A stretch of 64,000 nt of DNA. It comes from DAIDKA01 sp035487155 (GTDB lineage Bacteria > Pseudomonadota > Gammaproteobacteria > Steroidobacterales > Steroidobacteraceae). The stretch lies in NCBI GenBank assembly GCA_035487155.1, contig DATHMK010000023.1, positions 62,001 to 126,000 of the forward strand, in the 5' to 3' direction. Under the pieces are notes generated by a model that was given only the letters and a program-made list of their open reading frames with translations, was not told where the DNA came from and ran no database searches. The position numbers and the translations under genes were made by a program. Shown here piece by piece: positions 8,888 through 17,355 of this stretch (the stretch's first letter is position 1; each line of letters begins with the position of its first letter).

Positions 8888-9403
8888 ATGGATAAACCAC
8901 TTCGTACCACTGCGACGGTGTGCTGCGTTTGCGGACAGGTCGCTGTCGAGGCTGTCGGCCCGCCGATTGCCAGCGTCATCTGCTACTGCGACGATTGTCA
9001 GACAGGAGCGCGGCAGATTCGCTCGTTACCCAATGCCGTTTCAATCGAGGAGCCGGATGGAGGGACCGCATACCTGGCATATCGGAAGGATCGCGTAACG
9101 TACCCCAAGGGCGGCTCACTGTTGAGACATCTCAAAATCAGAGCTGACTCCGCCACCAATCGGGTGATTGCAAGCTGCTGTAATTCGCCCATGCTTCTGA
9201 GCTTTGATGACGGCAAACACTGGGTTGACCTGTACCGGGCTCGATGCACGGGAGATATCCCGCCCGTGCAGATGCGCATGTGCACCAAGTTCAAGCCCGA
9301 CGGGCTGACCATGGCGACGGACGTCCCGCAGTACTCGGGCTATCCGCTATCGTTCCTGGGGAGGCTGCTGCTGGCAAAGGTAGCCATGGTGCTTCATTCA
9401 TGA
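8888..9403 (+). CDS. GFA/CENP-V-like zinc protein (DUF6151-like)
   Basis: The product is 171 residues with the cysteine pattern of the glutathione-dependent formaldehyde-activating (GFA) family: C12/C13/C15 in VCCVCG, C32/C34/C37 in CYCDDCQTG, and C96/C97 in IASCCNSP, which together can bind zinc. The sequence is closest in feel to the DUF6151 branch. Enzymatic activity is unproven for most family members. The ATG at 8888 removes an unlikely Arg/Gly-rich extension. The last six bases overlap the convergent membrane-protein gene. Local GC looks lower than in the surroundings. Confidence 0.75.
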   Translation: MDKPLRTTATVCCVCGQVAVEAVGPPIASVICYCDDCQTGARQIRSLPNAVSIEEPDGGTAYLAYRKDRVTYPKGGSLLRHLKIRADSATNRVIASCCNSPMLLSFDDGKHWVDLYRARCTGDIPPVQMRMCTKFKPDGLTMATDVPQYSGYPLSFLGRLLLAKVAMVLHS

Positions 9404-9808
9404 GTGAGCGCGCGCCAGGCGGGCCTGTCGTGCGGCGGACAGGAACCACCCTAACGCAACACCAATCAGCGGCGTCATCGCCGTAAATATCACGAATAGC
9501 ACAATCGGCCGGAACCATGTGATCGGGCCGACACCCACCATGGAACTGAGCAGAAGCCCCAGCCATGCGAGCGGCGCAACCACGGCACAGGCCGCGCCGG
9601 CGATGGTCGGAGCATTGCGTTGCGCCCAGCGGCCGGCAACAAAGCACAATCCCAGCGCCAGCAAAACCACGAAGTAGCTGTCGATCGATACGTAGCCAGA
9701 GTGAACGATTTTTATTCGGGGCCAGACTGTCGTTAGCGCGAGCTGTGCTAAAGCGGCGAGCAGAATTCCAGCAGCCGGCAGTGCAAGATTTAAAGCTAGC
9801 TTGAGCAT
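9398..9808 (-). CDS. Small membrane protein, unknown function
   Basis: The product is 136 residues with four hydrophobic helices (about 5-27, 45-60, 68-92, 100-125) and a short basic tail. I do not recognise a family. The gene converges on the GFA-like gene with a six-base overlap. Its GAAAGGAG ribosome-binding site lies inside a hairpin just upstream (9813-9839), so translation may be controlled by RNA structure. Spacing from GGAG to the ATG is about 12 bases, a little long. Confidence 0.6.
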   Translation of the reverse strand: MLKLALNLALPAAGILLAALAQLALTTVWPRIKIVHSGYVSIDSYFVVLLALGLCFVAGRWAQRNAPTIAGAACAVVAPLAWLGLLLSSMVGVGPITWFRPIVLFVIFTAMTPLIGVALGWFLSAARQARLARAHS

Positions 9809-9812
9809 CGTA

Positions 9813-9839
9813 CCGACGCTCTCCTTTCAAAGGCGTCGG
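9813..9839 (-). promoter_or_regulatory. Hairpin enclosing the RBS of the 9398-9808 gene
   Basis: A perfect 7-bp stem (CCGACGC / GCGTCGG) closes a 13-base loop containing the Shine-Dalgarno sequence of the downstream minus-strand gene. A second mini-stem CTTT/AAAG (9824-9832) stacks inside and pairs part of the same purine tract. Such a fold could hide the ribosome-binding site. The regulatory role is inference. Confidence 0.4.
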
Positions 9840-10004
9840 CCCAATAGAGCACTTGCCGCCGGGCTCGTCAAACCTCGAAGGCAACCGGCGAGAGTCCGTT
9901 TTTTCCCGGCGCTGGGCAGTTGTGTTGCGAAGCATCACGAGTGTTCACTGCTGGCCCTGGCGCGGTTGCCTCGGGTCCCTTGGACCACGATACTGAATGT
10001 GCCA

Positions 10005-10409
10005 ATGACTACACAGGACAATAAGGCGCTCATCCGGCGATGGCTCAGAATGGGCGAGCAGGGATTTGCCGGGGACTTCACTGAGTACTTTGCGCCCGAC
10101 TACTGCGGACATCTGAGCGGCCAGCCGCCTCAGTCCCTCAAGGATCTGATCGAATTGGAACGCGGTTTCGCCGCAGCCTTTTCCAATATCTCATACAACG
10201 TGGAGGATCTCCTGGCCGTTGGCGACAGGGTGGTGCTCAGGGTTAGAACGACCGCAAACCACACAGGTGAATTTCAGGGAGTAAAGCCCACCGCCCGGCA
10301 CGTCACCCTCACTGGAATCGTGATCTACAGGATCGTTGACGGGCGGATCGGTGAATCCTGGGGCGAATTGGATCTCTTGGGCCTGTTCAGACAGCTCAGG
10401 TCGGCATGA
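10005..10409 (+). CDS. SnoaL-like polyketide-cyclase family protein
   Basis: The product is 134 residues, one NTF2-fold domain typical of the SnoaL/DUF4440 families: an N-terminal helix (NKALIRRWLRMGEQG), a mid-region ELERGFAAAFSNISYNVEDL, and a strand pair ending RIVDGRIGESWGELD. The start at ATG 10005 matches the usual beginning of these proteins; the 196 bases upstream hold no better start and no other gene. Family members act on diverse small substrates or only bind them, so no reaction is assigned. It stands alone. Confidence 0.75.
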   Translation: MTTQDNKALIRRWLRMGEQGFAGDFTEYFAPDYCGHLSGQPPQSLKDLIELERGFAAAFSNISYNVEDLLAVGDRVVLRVRTTANHTGEFQGVKPTARHVTLTGIVIYRIVDGRIGESWGELDLLGLFRQLRSA

Positions 10410-10478
10410 ACGTCCCAGCAAGCCTTGAAGCCTCGGTGATATGATTGCAGGCCACCACAAGTGGCGGCGGAGACCGTT

Positions 10479-10907
10479 GTGACGGTGGTAGCGCAGTTGC
10501 TGAAGCACAAGCGGGGCACTATCTACAGTGTCGAGCCAGACGCGCCGGTGCTCGAAGCGATACGACTGATGGCCGAGCATGGCGTTGGTGCGCTGGTCGT
10601 CATGCAGGCCCAGCAGCTCGTGGGGGTCGTCTCAGAGCGTGACTACGCTCGCAAGGTGATTCTAAAGGGCCGATCGTCCAGTGAAACCTCGGTGCGCCAG
10701 ATCATGAGTTCCCCGGTGTTCACCGTGCGGCCTGATCAGACGGTGCGCGAATGCATGCAGATCGTAACGGAGAAGCGCGTACGCCACCTGCCGGTCGTCG
10801 AGGCTGAGCGCGTCATTGGCGTGGTCTCGATCGGTGACCTGGTGCGGGCAGTTCTCGAAGAGCAGCAAAAGACCATCGAAGAACTCGAACAATACATTCG
10901 CGGCTGA
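10479..10907 (+). CDS. CBS-pair domain protein
   Basis: The product is 142 residues with two CBS motifs (about 8-65 and 77-135; SERDYARKVILKGRSS ends the first, VVSIGDLVRAVLEE the second) and nothing else. Stand-alone CBS pairs of this length (the YrbH/HrpX-like arrangement) sense adenosine nucleotides. The start is GTG 10479 because GGCGGAG sits six bases before it; a longer GTG start at 10461 has no such site. The stop codon lies in the loop of a GC hairpin. Confidence 0.85.
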   Translation: MTVVAQLLKHKRGTIYSVEPDAPVLEAIRLMAEHGVGALVVMQAQQLVGVVSERDYARKVILKGRSSSETSVRQIMSSPVFTVRPDQTVRECMQIVTEKRVRHLPVVEAERVIGVVSIGDLVRAVLEEQQKTIEELEQYIRG

Positions 10908-10913
10908 GCCGCG
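10899..10913. terminator. GC hairpin whose loop is the CBS-gene stop codon
   Basis: CGCGGC and GCCGCG (6-bp perfect stem) flank the three-base loop TGA, the stop codon of the CBS gene. The convergent gene ends five bases further on, so it could serve as a bidirectional terminator or roadblock. There is no T-tract, so Rho-independent termination is uncertain. Confidence 0.4.
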
Positions 10914-10917
10914 ATGC

Positions 10918-11820
10918 TCACGGATCCGGCGGATTCGGGTTCTTTCCCGCGGCGAGGATCTGCGCCGACCACAGATCCTGTTCGCGGCGGTATTTCCCGC
11001 ACAGCGCCAGGTACCGCGCGGCGTGCGCATCGTCATCCACATCGAGCGTGAGCCAGAGTTTCGATCGGTAGTCGTACACGCGGTGCTCCGCGGCGGCGGC
11101 CTTCCATTCCGGCGATTGTTCAGGCCAGACGCGCTTTGCGATTGCGACCCCGATCATTTCGGTCAGGTAGGTATCGCCTTCCTGGAAGGCGCGCGCGACG
11201 CCTCGGCATGCGGCATTGACGTCGGCGCGCTTTATGGCATCTCCCTCACAGGCCTTGGTGGCAGCCTCATAACCCGGAATGGGCGCTGCTGCCAGATAAC
11301 CGGCAATCAACGTGACGGCCTCCTGCGAGGACATTTTGTGTCCCTTGATGACGGCTTCACTCAGTCGCGAAATAAGTGGCGTCCAATAGATGTCAAACCG
11401 CCGCTCACGGCCGACTGCTTCAAGTGCAGCTTCGGTTGCCCGCTCGTCGCCCGATGACTTAGCCCGTACGAGTGCGCCAAGCCAACCGGCTGCATTGACA
11501 GGGTCCGCCACGCGCAAGCGCTGCTCGATTGGCGCAGGATCACAAGACCCTTCTTTCAGACACACTTCGGTCTCGAGCCAGATGAGATCGGCGCGCATCG
11601 GGGAGGCCGCGATGGCGCGCTCGATAAGTGGCAATGATTGGTCAGGATGATCGGCTAGACTCAGGACACCGGCGGCAGCCAGTGAATCGGCGTCCGGCGT
11701 CCTCTTCAGTGCGGTAATGGTTTGCTCGACAGGTGCCGGCGCGACCGCCGCGTCTGCTCGGCACGATAGCGTCGCTGCCAGTGACAGTGACAGGAGCCAG
11801 ACAATGGGCCTGATCGTCAT
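10918..11820 (-). CDS. Secreted TPR-like protein, unknown function
   Basis: The product is 300 residues with a signal peptide (about 1-24, ending CRADA; the Cys-20 context SLAATLSC could also be a weak lipobox). Residues about 30-120 look like helical TPR-type repeats (SLPLIERAIAASPMRADLIW). The C-terminal half is rich in Trp and Tyr. No catalytic motif is evident. It overlaps the preceding gene (11817-12278) through an ATGA start/stop junction, so the two are translationally coupled and probably work together. Confidence 0.55.
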   Translation of the reverse strand: MTIRPIVWLLSLSLAATLSCRADAAVAPAPVEQTITALKRTPDADSLAAAGVLSLADHPDQSLPLIERAIAASPMRADLIWLETEVCLKEGSCDPAPIEQRLRVADPVNAAGWLGALVRAKSSGDERATEAALEAVGRERRFDIYWTPLISRLSEAVIKGHKMSSQEAVTLIAGYLAAAPIPGYEAATKACEGDAIKRADVNAACRGVARAFQEGDTYLTEMIGVAIAKRVWPEQSPEWKAAAAEHRVYDYRSKLWLTLDVDDDAHAARYLALCGKYRREQDLWSAQILAAGKNPNPPDP

Positions 11821-12278
11821 GTAGCGCTGACCAGGTTCGCGAGCGCCACCAACTCCTGATCGGAAACCTGCCGCGTGGCCGCCCAGGATCTGAAGACGCC
11901 GCCAAACGCTTCATAGGCCCATTTACCCGGACCGCTGACTCTAAGGTAATGGCCGCCATTGGCCTGAGCGATGACGCTGATGGACGTCGTTGCGCCGTCG
12001 CTGTGACGCAGATTCACCTGCAGTGCACAAGGTTCCAGTGAAGCGGCCGTGACCATTCCGGACCACCCGGACCGGTGATGTACCATCCAGGCTGCCAGCG
12101 CTTGCAGCTGCTGCGACGACAGATTCGAATGCCCGGTTTCCTGGCGATCTGCAAACCTGGAAACATCCCCAGATATCAAAGGAGTTCCAATATGGATATC
12201 GCCTGCACGGGCGATCGGGCTTGAGGCAATCGCCATCATTGCAAGTAACGTCAGCCTGCTCGCGCAATGTGCCCACAT
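11817..12278 (-). CDS. Secreted protein, unknown function
   Basis: The product is 153 residues from the ATG at 12278, chosen because it gives a good signal peptide (about 1-25, ending IARAGD); a longer reading adds an Arg-rich stretch. The mature part is about 125 residues with repeated small beta-type segments and no motif that I recognise. It is 76 bases downstream of the exported amidase and overlaps the next gene by four bases (ATGA), so amidase and both unknowns may form one operon. Confidence 0.5.
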   Translation of the reverse strand: MWAHCASRLTLLAMMAIASSPIARAGDIHIGTPLISGDVSRFADRQETGHSNLSSQQLQALAAWMVHHRSGWSGMVTAASLEPCALQVNLRHSDGATTSISVIAQANGGHYLRVSGPGKWAYEAFGGVFRSWAATRQVSDQELVALANLVSAT

Positions 12279-12354
12279 GCCTCGCACAGATATGTCGCCG
12301 CCCACAACCTGCCCGTTCAATGCTACGGACTGTAGCAGATAGCGGGGAGCGACG

Positions 12355-13935
12355 CTAGTGCGCGGTACGCGCGGGCAGTTTCGGCGGCCGCCGCGCATGG
12401 CTCGCCTGCTCGTAGGCATAGGCGATCCCGATCAGCTTCGGCTCGGTGAAGGCGGTTCCCACGAATGACAGACCGACCGGAAGTCCGTGCACCTGCCCCA
12501 TCGGCACCGTGATATGCGGATAGCCGGCAATTGCGGGCGGGGATGTAATACCGCCGCCCAGGATGTGATCGCCATTCACCAGGTCATTCACATCCGCAGG
12601 GCCCATCGTCGGGGCCACCAGCGCATCGAGGTGATCATGCGCCAGCGCTGCATCGATGCCTTCGGGCCCAGCCAGGCGTCGCACGGTTTCGCGCGCCTTG
12701 ATGTATGCCGCGTCGGTCACAGGCCCCTTGGCCTGCGCCTGCACCAGTATGTCCTGGGGAAACCAGGGCATCTCCTGTGCGGCATGCGCCTTGTTCCAGG
12801 CGATGAGTTCAGCAAGTGAGCGCGGCGAGGTTCCGACCCTTGCGGCCAGGTTGCGGTTCAGTTCATCCTTGAATTCATAGAGCATCGCGGTGAGTTCATC
12901 CGCGGACAGCTTGTCCGCGTTGGGCAGCTCCACCGGATCCACCACGATCGCGCCCTGCGCCTTCAGCACCTTGAGCGCGCGCTCGAAAACCACATCGACC
13001 TCATCGTCAAAGCCGGCGAGCTTGCGCACCACGCCGATGCGCTTGCCCTTCAGTGCCCCGGCATCCAGGAACTTGCGGTAGTCCGGCGGTGGTGCATTTT
13101 TCAGGGGCGCCGTTGCGGGGTCATTCGCATCGTAGCCAGCCATCACCGTCAAAAGCGTGGCGGCATCCGCCACGCTGCGCGCCATGGGTCCGGCGGTATC
13201 CTGTTTCGCGCTGATCGGGATGATTCCGGAGCGCGACACCAATCCCACGGTGGGCTTGATGCCGACCAGGCCATTGAAGCTCGAGGGACAGACGACTGAG
13301 CCATCGGTTTCGGTGCCCACGGCCAGCACGGTCAGATCCGCCGCGGTGGCGGCACCCGATCCGGAGCTTGACCCGCAGGCATTGCGCGTCGTGTCGTAGG
13401 GATTGAGGGTAAGGCCGCCGCGGCCGCTCCACCCTGAGGTCGAACGGCTGGAACGGAAATTCGCCCATTCACTGAGATTGGTCTTGGCCAGAATCAGCGC
13501 GCCGCTGGCGCGCAGCTTGCGCACGATGAAGGCGTCCTGCCGCGGTTTTGAATCCACCAACGCCAGCGACCCCGCCGTGGTCAGCATGCCATCGGCCGTC
13601 TCGATATTGTCCTTGAGCACGATGGGCACGCCGAACAGGATGCCGGTCCGATCACTCGCCGCATCCAGCGCCGCCGCCAGTTTCTCGGCCTCGGGATTGA
13701 CCTGGATGATGGAATGCAGCGCCGGACCATGCACGTCGACGTCATTGATGCGCTGCAGGTAGTGGCGGGCGACGGCGCTCACCGTCGTGCGGTGCGCCAT
13801 GAGCGCCGACTGCAATTGACTCACATCCGGCTCGGCGGGCAGTGCGGCGGCTGGATCGGCGGCGAAGCTGCGGGGACCGCAGACTGCCGCCCAAACCAAT
13901 GCCGCGGCGGCGACTTTCGCTGCTGTCGGGCGCAT
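12355..13935 (-). CDS. Exported amidase-signature (AS) family amidase
   Basis: The product is 526 residues with a signal peptide (about 1-25, ending RSFAA). The AS-family catalytic triad is readable: Lys108 in GVPIVLKDN, the cis-Ser in the ACGSSSGSG stretch (about S189-S191) and nucleophile Ser213 in GTETDGSVVCPSS. The family hydrolyses C-N bonds of amides, amino-acid amides or acyl-amides; substrate preference cannot be deduced. Length fits periplasmic peptide-amidase-like members rather than GatA. It is first in a likely operon with two small secreted proteins. Its upstream gap is shared with a divergent ParB-like gene. Confidence 0.9.
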   Translation of the reverse strand: MRPTAAKVAAAALVWAAVCGPRSFAADPAAALPAEPDVSQLQSALMAHRTTVSAVARHYLQRINDVDVHGPALHSIIQVNPEAEKLAAALDAASDRTGILFGVPIVLKDNIETADGMLTTAGSLALVDSKPRQDAFIVRKLRASGALILAKTNLSEWANFRSSRSTSGWSGRGGLTLNPYDTTRNACGSSSGSGAATAADLTVLAVGTETDGSVVCPSSFNGLVGIKPTVGLVSRSGIIPISAKQDTAGPMARSVADAATLLTVMAGYDANDPATAPLKNAPPPDYRKFLDAGALKGKRIGVVRKLAGFDDEVDVVFERALKVLKAQGAIVVDPVELPNADKLSADELTAMLYEFKDELNRNLAARVGTSPRSLAELIAWNKAHAAQEMPWFPQDILVQAQAKGPVTDAAYIKARETVRRLAGPEGIDAALAHDHLDALVAPTMGPADVNDLVNGDHILGGGITSPPAIAGYPHITVPMGQVHGLPVGLSFVGTAFTEPKLIGIAYAYEQASHARRPPKLPARTAH

Positions 13936-14018
13936 AGGGTGCTTTACTCCAGGTAGTGTCGGTAGCGCGGCGCGGCGTGCATTATATCTGCTGCAAATTC
14001 TGTCCCGGAGCTTCCTTC

Positions 14019-14645
14019 ATGCGCTATTCCCGCGAACCCCGGCTGCACCCGGTGGCCATGACCAACCTTAGGCCCACCCAGATCACTGTGGGCATGCGCG
14101 AAGTCAAAGCCAAACGCAAGTCCTGGCGCGAACATCCGGATCGCAAGAAGCCGGACTTCCTCGGTAACCACATGATCCCGGTGGTATGGGGTCCCAAGGG
14201 CGACTATTACGTCATCGACCATCATCATCTGTCTCTGGCACTGCACCAGGAGGGCGTCAAGCACGTCATGATCACGGTGACGGCCGACCTGCGGCGTCTG
14301 ACACGCGATGCATTCTGGGTCTACCTGGACAATCGGGGGTGGCTGCACCCCTTTGATGAACACGGCCGCCGCCGCGGCTACGATGATGTGCCGCGTCGAA
14401 TGTGGGATCTGGTCGATGACCCCTACCGCAGCCTGGCCGGAGAACTGCGCCGCAGTGGCGGGTTCGCCAAGGACACGACGCCCTTCAGCGAGTTTCTCTG
14501 GGCCGATTTCCTGCGGCGTCGACTCAAGGCGCGGCTTCTGGATGAGGATTTCCCGCAAGCCTTGGTGAGAGCGCTGAAGCTGGCCAAGAGTCCGGAGGCG
14601 GATTTCCTGCCAGGGTGGTGCGGGCCGATCATTGGATCGGCCTAG
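14019..14645 (+). CDS. ParB-like nuclease-family protein (ParBc_2 type)
   Basis: The product is 208 residues matching the ParBc_2 family rather than chromosome-partition ParB: LRPTQITVGMREVKAKR at about 12-28, and a YYVIDHHHLSLALHQEG segment with the Asp-His-His-His cluster characteristic of the group. There is no helix-turn-helix. The biochemical role is unknown. The start at ATG 14019 has GGAG nine bases upstream. Its stop overlaps or directly abuts the start of the SulP transporter, so the two are co-transcribed. Confidence 0.8.
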   Translation: MRYSREPRLHPVAMTNLRPTQITVGMREVKAKRKSWREHPDRKKPDFLGNHMIPVVWGPKGDYYVIDHHHLSLALHQEGVKHVMITVTADLRRLTRDAFWVYLDNRGWLHPFDEHGRRRGYDDVPRRMWDLVDDPYRSLAGELRRSGGFAKDTTPFSEFLWADFLRRRLKARLLDEDFPQALVRALKLAKSPEADFLPGWCGPIIGSA

Positions 14646-16287
14646 GGTGAACCTGCGACGCCTGGCGGACATCGGCGATGTCCTGGCCGCGCTGTCCATT
14701 GCCGGCCTGCTGTTGCCGGAGGCCGTGGCCTACTCGGGCCTTGCCAATCTGCCGCCACAGGCTGGCGTCATAGGACTTTTTGCCGGCCTTTTGTGCTATG
14801 GGCTGCTGGGTCGCAGCCGTTTCGCCATCGTATCCGCGACCTCTTCATCCGCCGCGGTCATGGCCGCGGCCACCTCCGCCCTGGGCGCGGGAGATGAGCC
14901 GGCACGGGTGCTGCTGGCGAGCATCCTCGTGCCCTGCACGGGACTGGCTTTTGTGCTGGCCGGGAGCGCCCGCCTTGGCGCCATTTCAAACCTCATCGCC
15001 CGGCCGGTCCTGCGCGGGTTTGCGTTTGGGCTGGCGCTGGTCATTGCCGTCAAACAGGTGCCGGCCCTGAGTGGACTGCAGACCCATAGCGGCAGTTTTT
15101 TCGGCCTGGTGCTGGAGCTGCTGCACACGCTGCGCGGCGCGAATCCGGCGGCCCTGCTCAGCGGGCTTTTGGCGTTGCTCGGTCTGTTCGCATTGGAGCG
15201 CGTCAGGCGCATTCCCGGCGCCCTGGTCGTCATCGTCGGTGGCATTGCGGCTTCCGGCTGGCTGGCGCTTCACGGCGTGGCATTGACGGGCGCCATTCAC
15301 CTGGCCTTGACGCCACCCAGCTTTTCGCATCCGGAGCATCTGGCCTGGCCGCAGCTCATAGAATTCGCGCTGGCCCTGATGTTCATCCTGTACGCCGAGT
15401 CCTATAGCTCCATCCGTACCTTTGCCCTGAAACACGACGACCCGGTCCAGCCCAATCGCGACCTGCTGGCACTGGGAGTCGCCAACCTGGTCTCGGGTTT
15501 GTTCCACGGAACGCCGGTGGGCGCCGGTTACTCCGGCAGCTCCGCCAACGATGCCGCGGGCGCCCAGTCGCGTGCGGCCGGATTGCTGGCCGCCGTCATC
15601 ATCCTGGCGCTGGTGCTGCTGTGCCTGCCCTACATCGAACGCATACCGGGTCCGGTTCTGGCGGCCATCGTCATCCACGCCGTCAGCAAGTCGCTGCGCC
15701 TGACTCCACTGCGCACCTACTTCCGCTGGCGACGTGACCGGCTGATCACCGTGATCGCCATCATCGCCGTGCTGATCTTCGGCATGCTGAACGGACTGCT
15801 GTTCGCCATCGCCTTCAGTCTCGGCATGCTGCTGCAGACCCTGGCCCGACCGCGGCTGGCCGAGCTGGGACGTCTCGGTGCGCACGACTTCGTGAACATC
15901 GAACGTTTCCCGAATACCGAACGCACACCGGATATCCTGGTGCTGCGTCCCGAGGAGCCGCTGCTGTTCGCCAATGCCGATCCGGTGCTGGCCCTGGCCC
16001 GCGCCAAGGTCCAGCGCGTGGCGAGCGTGAAGCGGGTGGTGCTGAGCCTGGAGGAATCCCCCGACCTGGACGCTTCCTCCCTGGAGAGCCTGTCGGAGTT
16101 CAGCACCTGGCTGCATCAGCGCCATGTCGAATTGCGCGTGGCGCGCCTGAAGGACCGCGCGCGTGACGGCCTGCTGCGTGCGAATATCGTGCAGCTGCCC
16201 GCCGCGGCGCTCGACTACTCGAGCGTCGACGATGCTGTAAGCGGCAACCCTTCAGGCGTGGCGTCGAGCCAAAAGGAGTCACGATGA
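14632..16287 (+). CDS. SulP-family anion transporter with STAS domain
   Basis: The product is 551 residues: about 11-12 transmembrane segments (about 20-415) of the SLC26/SulP fold, including LSIAGLLLPEAVAYSGLANL near the N-terminus, then a cytoplasmic STAS domain (about 435-545, with ILVLRPEEPLLFANAD). SulP proteins carry sulfate, bicarbonate, dicarboxylates or other anions; substrate not determined. The start is uncertain: TTG at 14632 overlaps the ParB-like gene by 14 bases, GTG at 14647 follows its stop by one base. The gene overlaps the YCII-like gene by four bases at the 3' end. Confidence 0.9.
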   Translation: MDRPRVNLRRLADIGDVLAALSIAGLLLPEAVAYSGLANLPPQAGVIGLFAGLLCYGLLGRSRFAIVSATSSSAAVMAAATSALGAGDEPARVLLASILVPCTGLAFVLAGSARLGAISNLIARPVLRGFAFGLALVIAVKQVPALSGLQTHSGSFFGLVLELLHTLRGANPAALLSGLLALLGLFALERVRRIPGALVVIVGGIAASGWLALHGVALTGAIHLALTPPSFSHPEHLAWPQLIEFALALMFILYAESYSSIRTFALKHDDPVQPNRDLLALGVANLVSGLFHGTPVGAGYSGSSANDAAGAQSRAAGLLAAVIILALVLLCLPYIERIPGPVLAAIVIHAVSKSLRLTPLRTYFRWRRDRLITVIAIIAVLIFGMLNGLLFAIAFSLGMLLQTLARPRLAELGRLGAHDFVNIERFPNTERTPDILVLRPEEPLLFANADPVLALARAKVQRVASVKRVVLSLEESPDLDASSLESLSEFSTWLHQRHVELRVARLKDRARDGLLRANIVQLPAAALDYSSVDDAVSGNPSGVASSQKESR

Positions 16288-16658
16288 GCGAACAGAATGT
16301 CTATCTGGCAGTGTTCCTCGGCAGCAAGAACGGCGCACGCCGTGCGGCCTGGAATGCCCTTTCGGAGCGCGAGCGCGCCGCGAAGCAGCAGGAAGGCGTG
16401 GCGGCCTGGGGAGCCTGGGCCGCTAAAAGCCATGGCGCCATTGTCGAGATAGGCGGCCCATTGGGCAAAACCAAACAGGTTAGCCAAAGCGGCATCGCCG
16501 ATGTGAGCAACGAGATGGGCGCATTCACGGTCGTCAGGGCGCCCTCGCATGAGGCCGCGGCGCGCCTTTTCGAAGGCCATCCGCACTTCACGATCTTCCC
16601 GGGCGACCGCGTCGAGATCATGCCCATTCTGGCGCTGCCGGGGAATGCCGCGCGCTAG
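16284..16658 (+). CDS. YCII-related protein
   Basis: The product is 124 residues, a single ferredoxin-like alpha/beta domain of the YCII type, with a conserved-looking GGPLGKTKQV segment and C-terminal ARLFEGHPHFTIFPGDRVEI typical of the family. YCII proteins are small dimeric proteins, a few of which are enzymes (for example dehalogenase-like); no activity is assigned. The ATG at 16284 overlaps the stop of the SulP gene (ATGA), so translation is coupled. Confidence 0.8.
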   Translation: MSEQNVYLAVFLGSKNGARRAAWNALSERERAAKQQEGVAAWGAWAAKSHGAIVEIGGPLGKTKQVSQSGIADVSNEMGAFTVVRAPSHEAAARLFEGHPHFTIFPGDRVEIMPILALPGNAAR

Positions 16659-16672
16659 CGAAGAGCTCGCAG

Positions 16673-17302
16673 TCAGGCGCCGAGCAGCGCCTCGAGCGCC
16701 TGCTCACACTGGATCGCGTCCTCGAAGCAGATGGCGTGCAGGCCGACCGCCTTCGCCGCATCGACGTTGACCTGAAGATCATCGACAAAGACCGACTCCT
16801 GCGCGCGCAGGCCAAAGCGCTCGAGCAGGTGCAGATAGATCTGCGGTTCGGGCTTCATCATCTGAATTTCCCCGGATATCACCACACCGTGGAAGACATC
16901 CCAGAAGTCATGGCGCAACCGCAGATGCTCATAGAAAGGACGGGGCATGTTGGACAGACAGTACAGGTTGAACCCGCGCTGCCGCAGTGCCCGCACCAGT
17001 TTGACGGTCTGCGGTTTTTCGCGCAGGCAACCACGCGCGGCCTCGATGATCGCGCCGACGGTGTCGCGGGAGTGCCCGGTTGAGGCCATCAGGCCGGTGA
17101 GCAACTGCGCTTCGGTAATCTGGCCGCGATCGAACATGCGCCATTCATGATTGAAGACGCTGCTGCGCAGCTGCCGGCGCAACTCCGGGTCCGGCTGGAA
17201 GGGCGTCAACAGCTCATCCGGATTCCACTCCAGCATCACGCCGCCGAGATCCATGATCACATTGCGGACTGCGCTCACCGTCGGTCGTGTCGGTTCCTGC
17301 AT
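16673..17302 (-). CDS. HAD-superfamily hydrolase (YihX-like subfamily IA)
   Basis: The product is 209 residues. Motif I is VIMDLGGVMLEWNP: the nucleophile Asp is present but the usual second Asp is Gly, as in YihX-type HAD phosphatases. Motif II is the Ser of CLSNMP, motif III the Lys of MMKPEPQIY, motif IV the acidic pair in SVFVDDLQVN. A helical cap lies at about 30-95. YihX-like enzymes dephosphorylate sugar phosphates, but substrate range is broad. I chose ATG 17302 over an in-frame TTG at 17317. The gene is divergent from the SDR gene, 53 bases away. Confidence 0.85.
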   Translation of the reverse strand: MQEPTRPTVSAVRNVIMDLGGVMLEWNPDELLTPFQPDPELRRQLRSSVFNHEWRMFDRGQITEAQLLTGLMASTGHSRDTVGAIIEAARGCLREKPQTVKLVRALRQRGFNLYCLSNMPRPFYEHLRLRHDFWDVFHGVVISGEIQMMKPEPQIYLHLLERFGLRAQESVFVDDLQVNVDAAKAVGLHAICFEDAIQCEQALEALLGA

Positions 17303-17355
17303 GTCCGTACAGTGCAATATTCGACTCCGCGGGTCAAAGCCTGCATCATTCGCCG

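Noticed and set aside
14986..16125. A 379-residue minus-strand ORF opposite the SulP gene
   Set aside because: Gln/His-rich low-complexity shadow of a membrane protein on the other strand.
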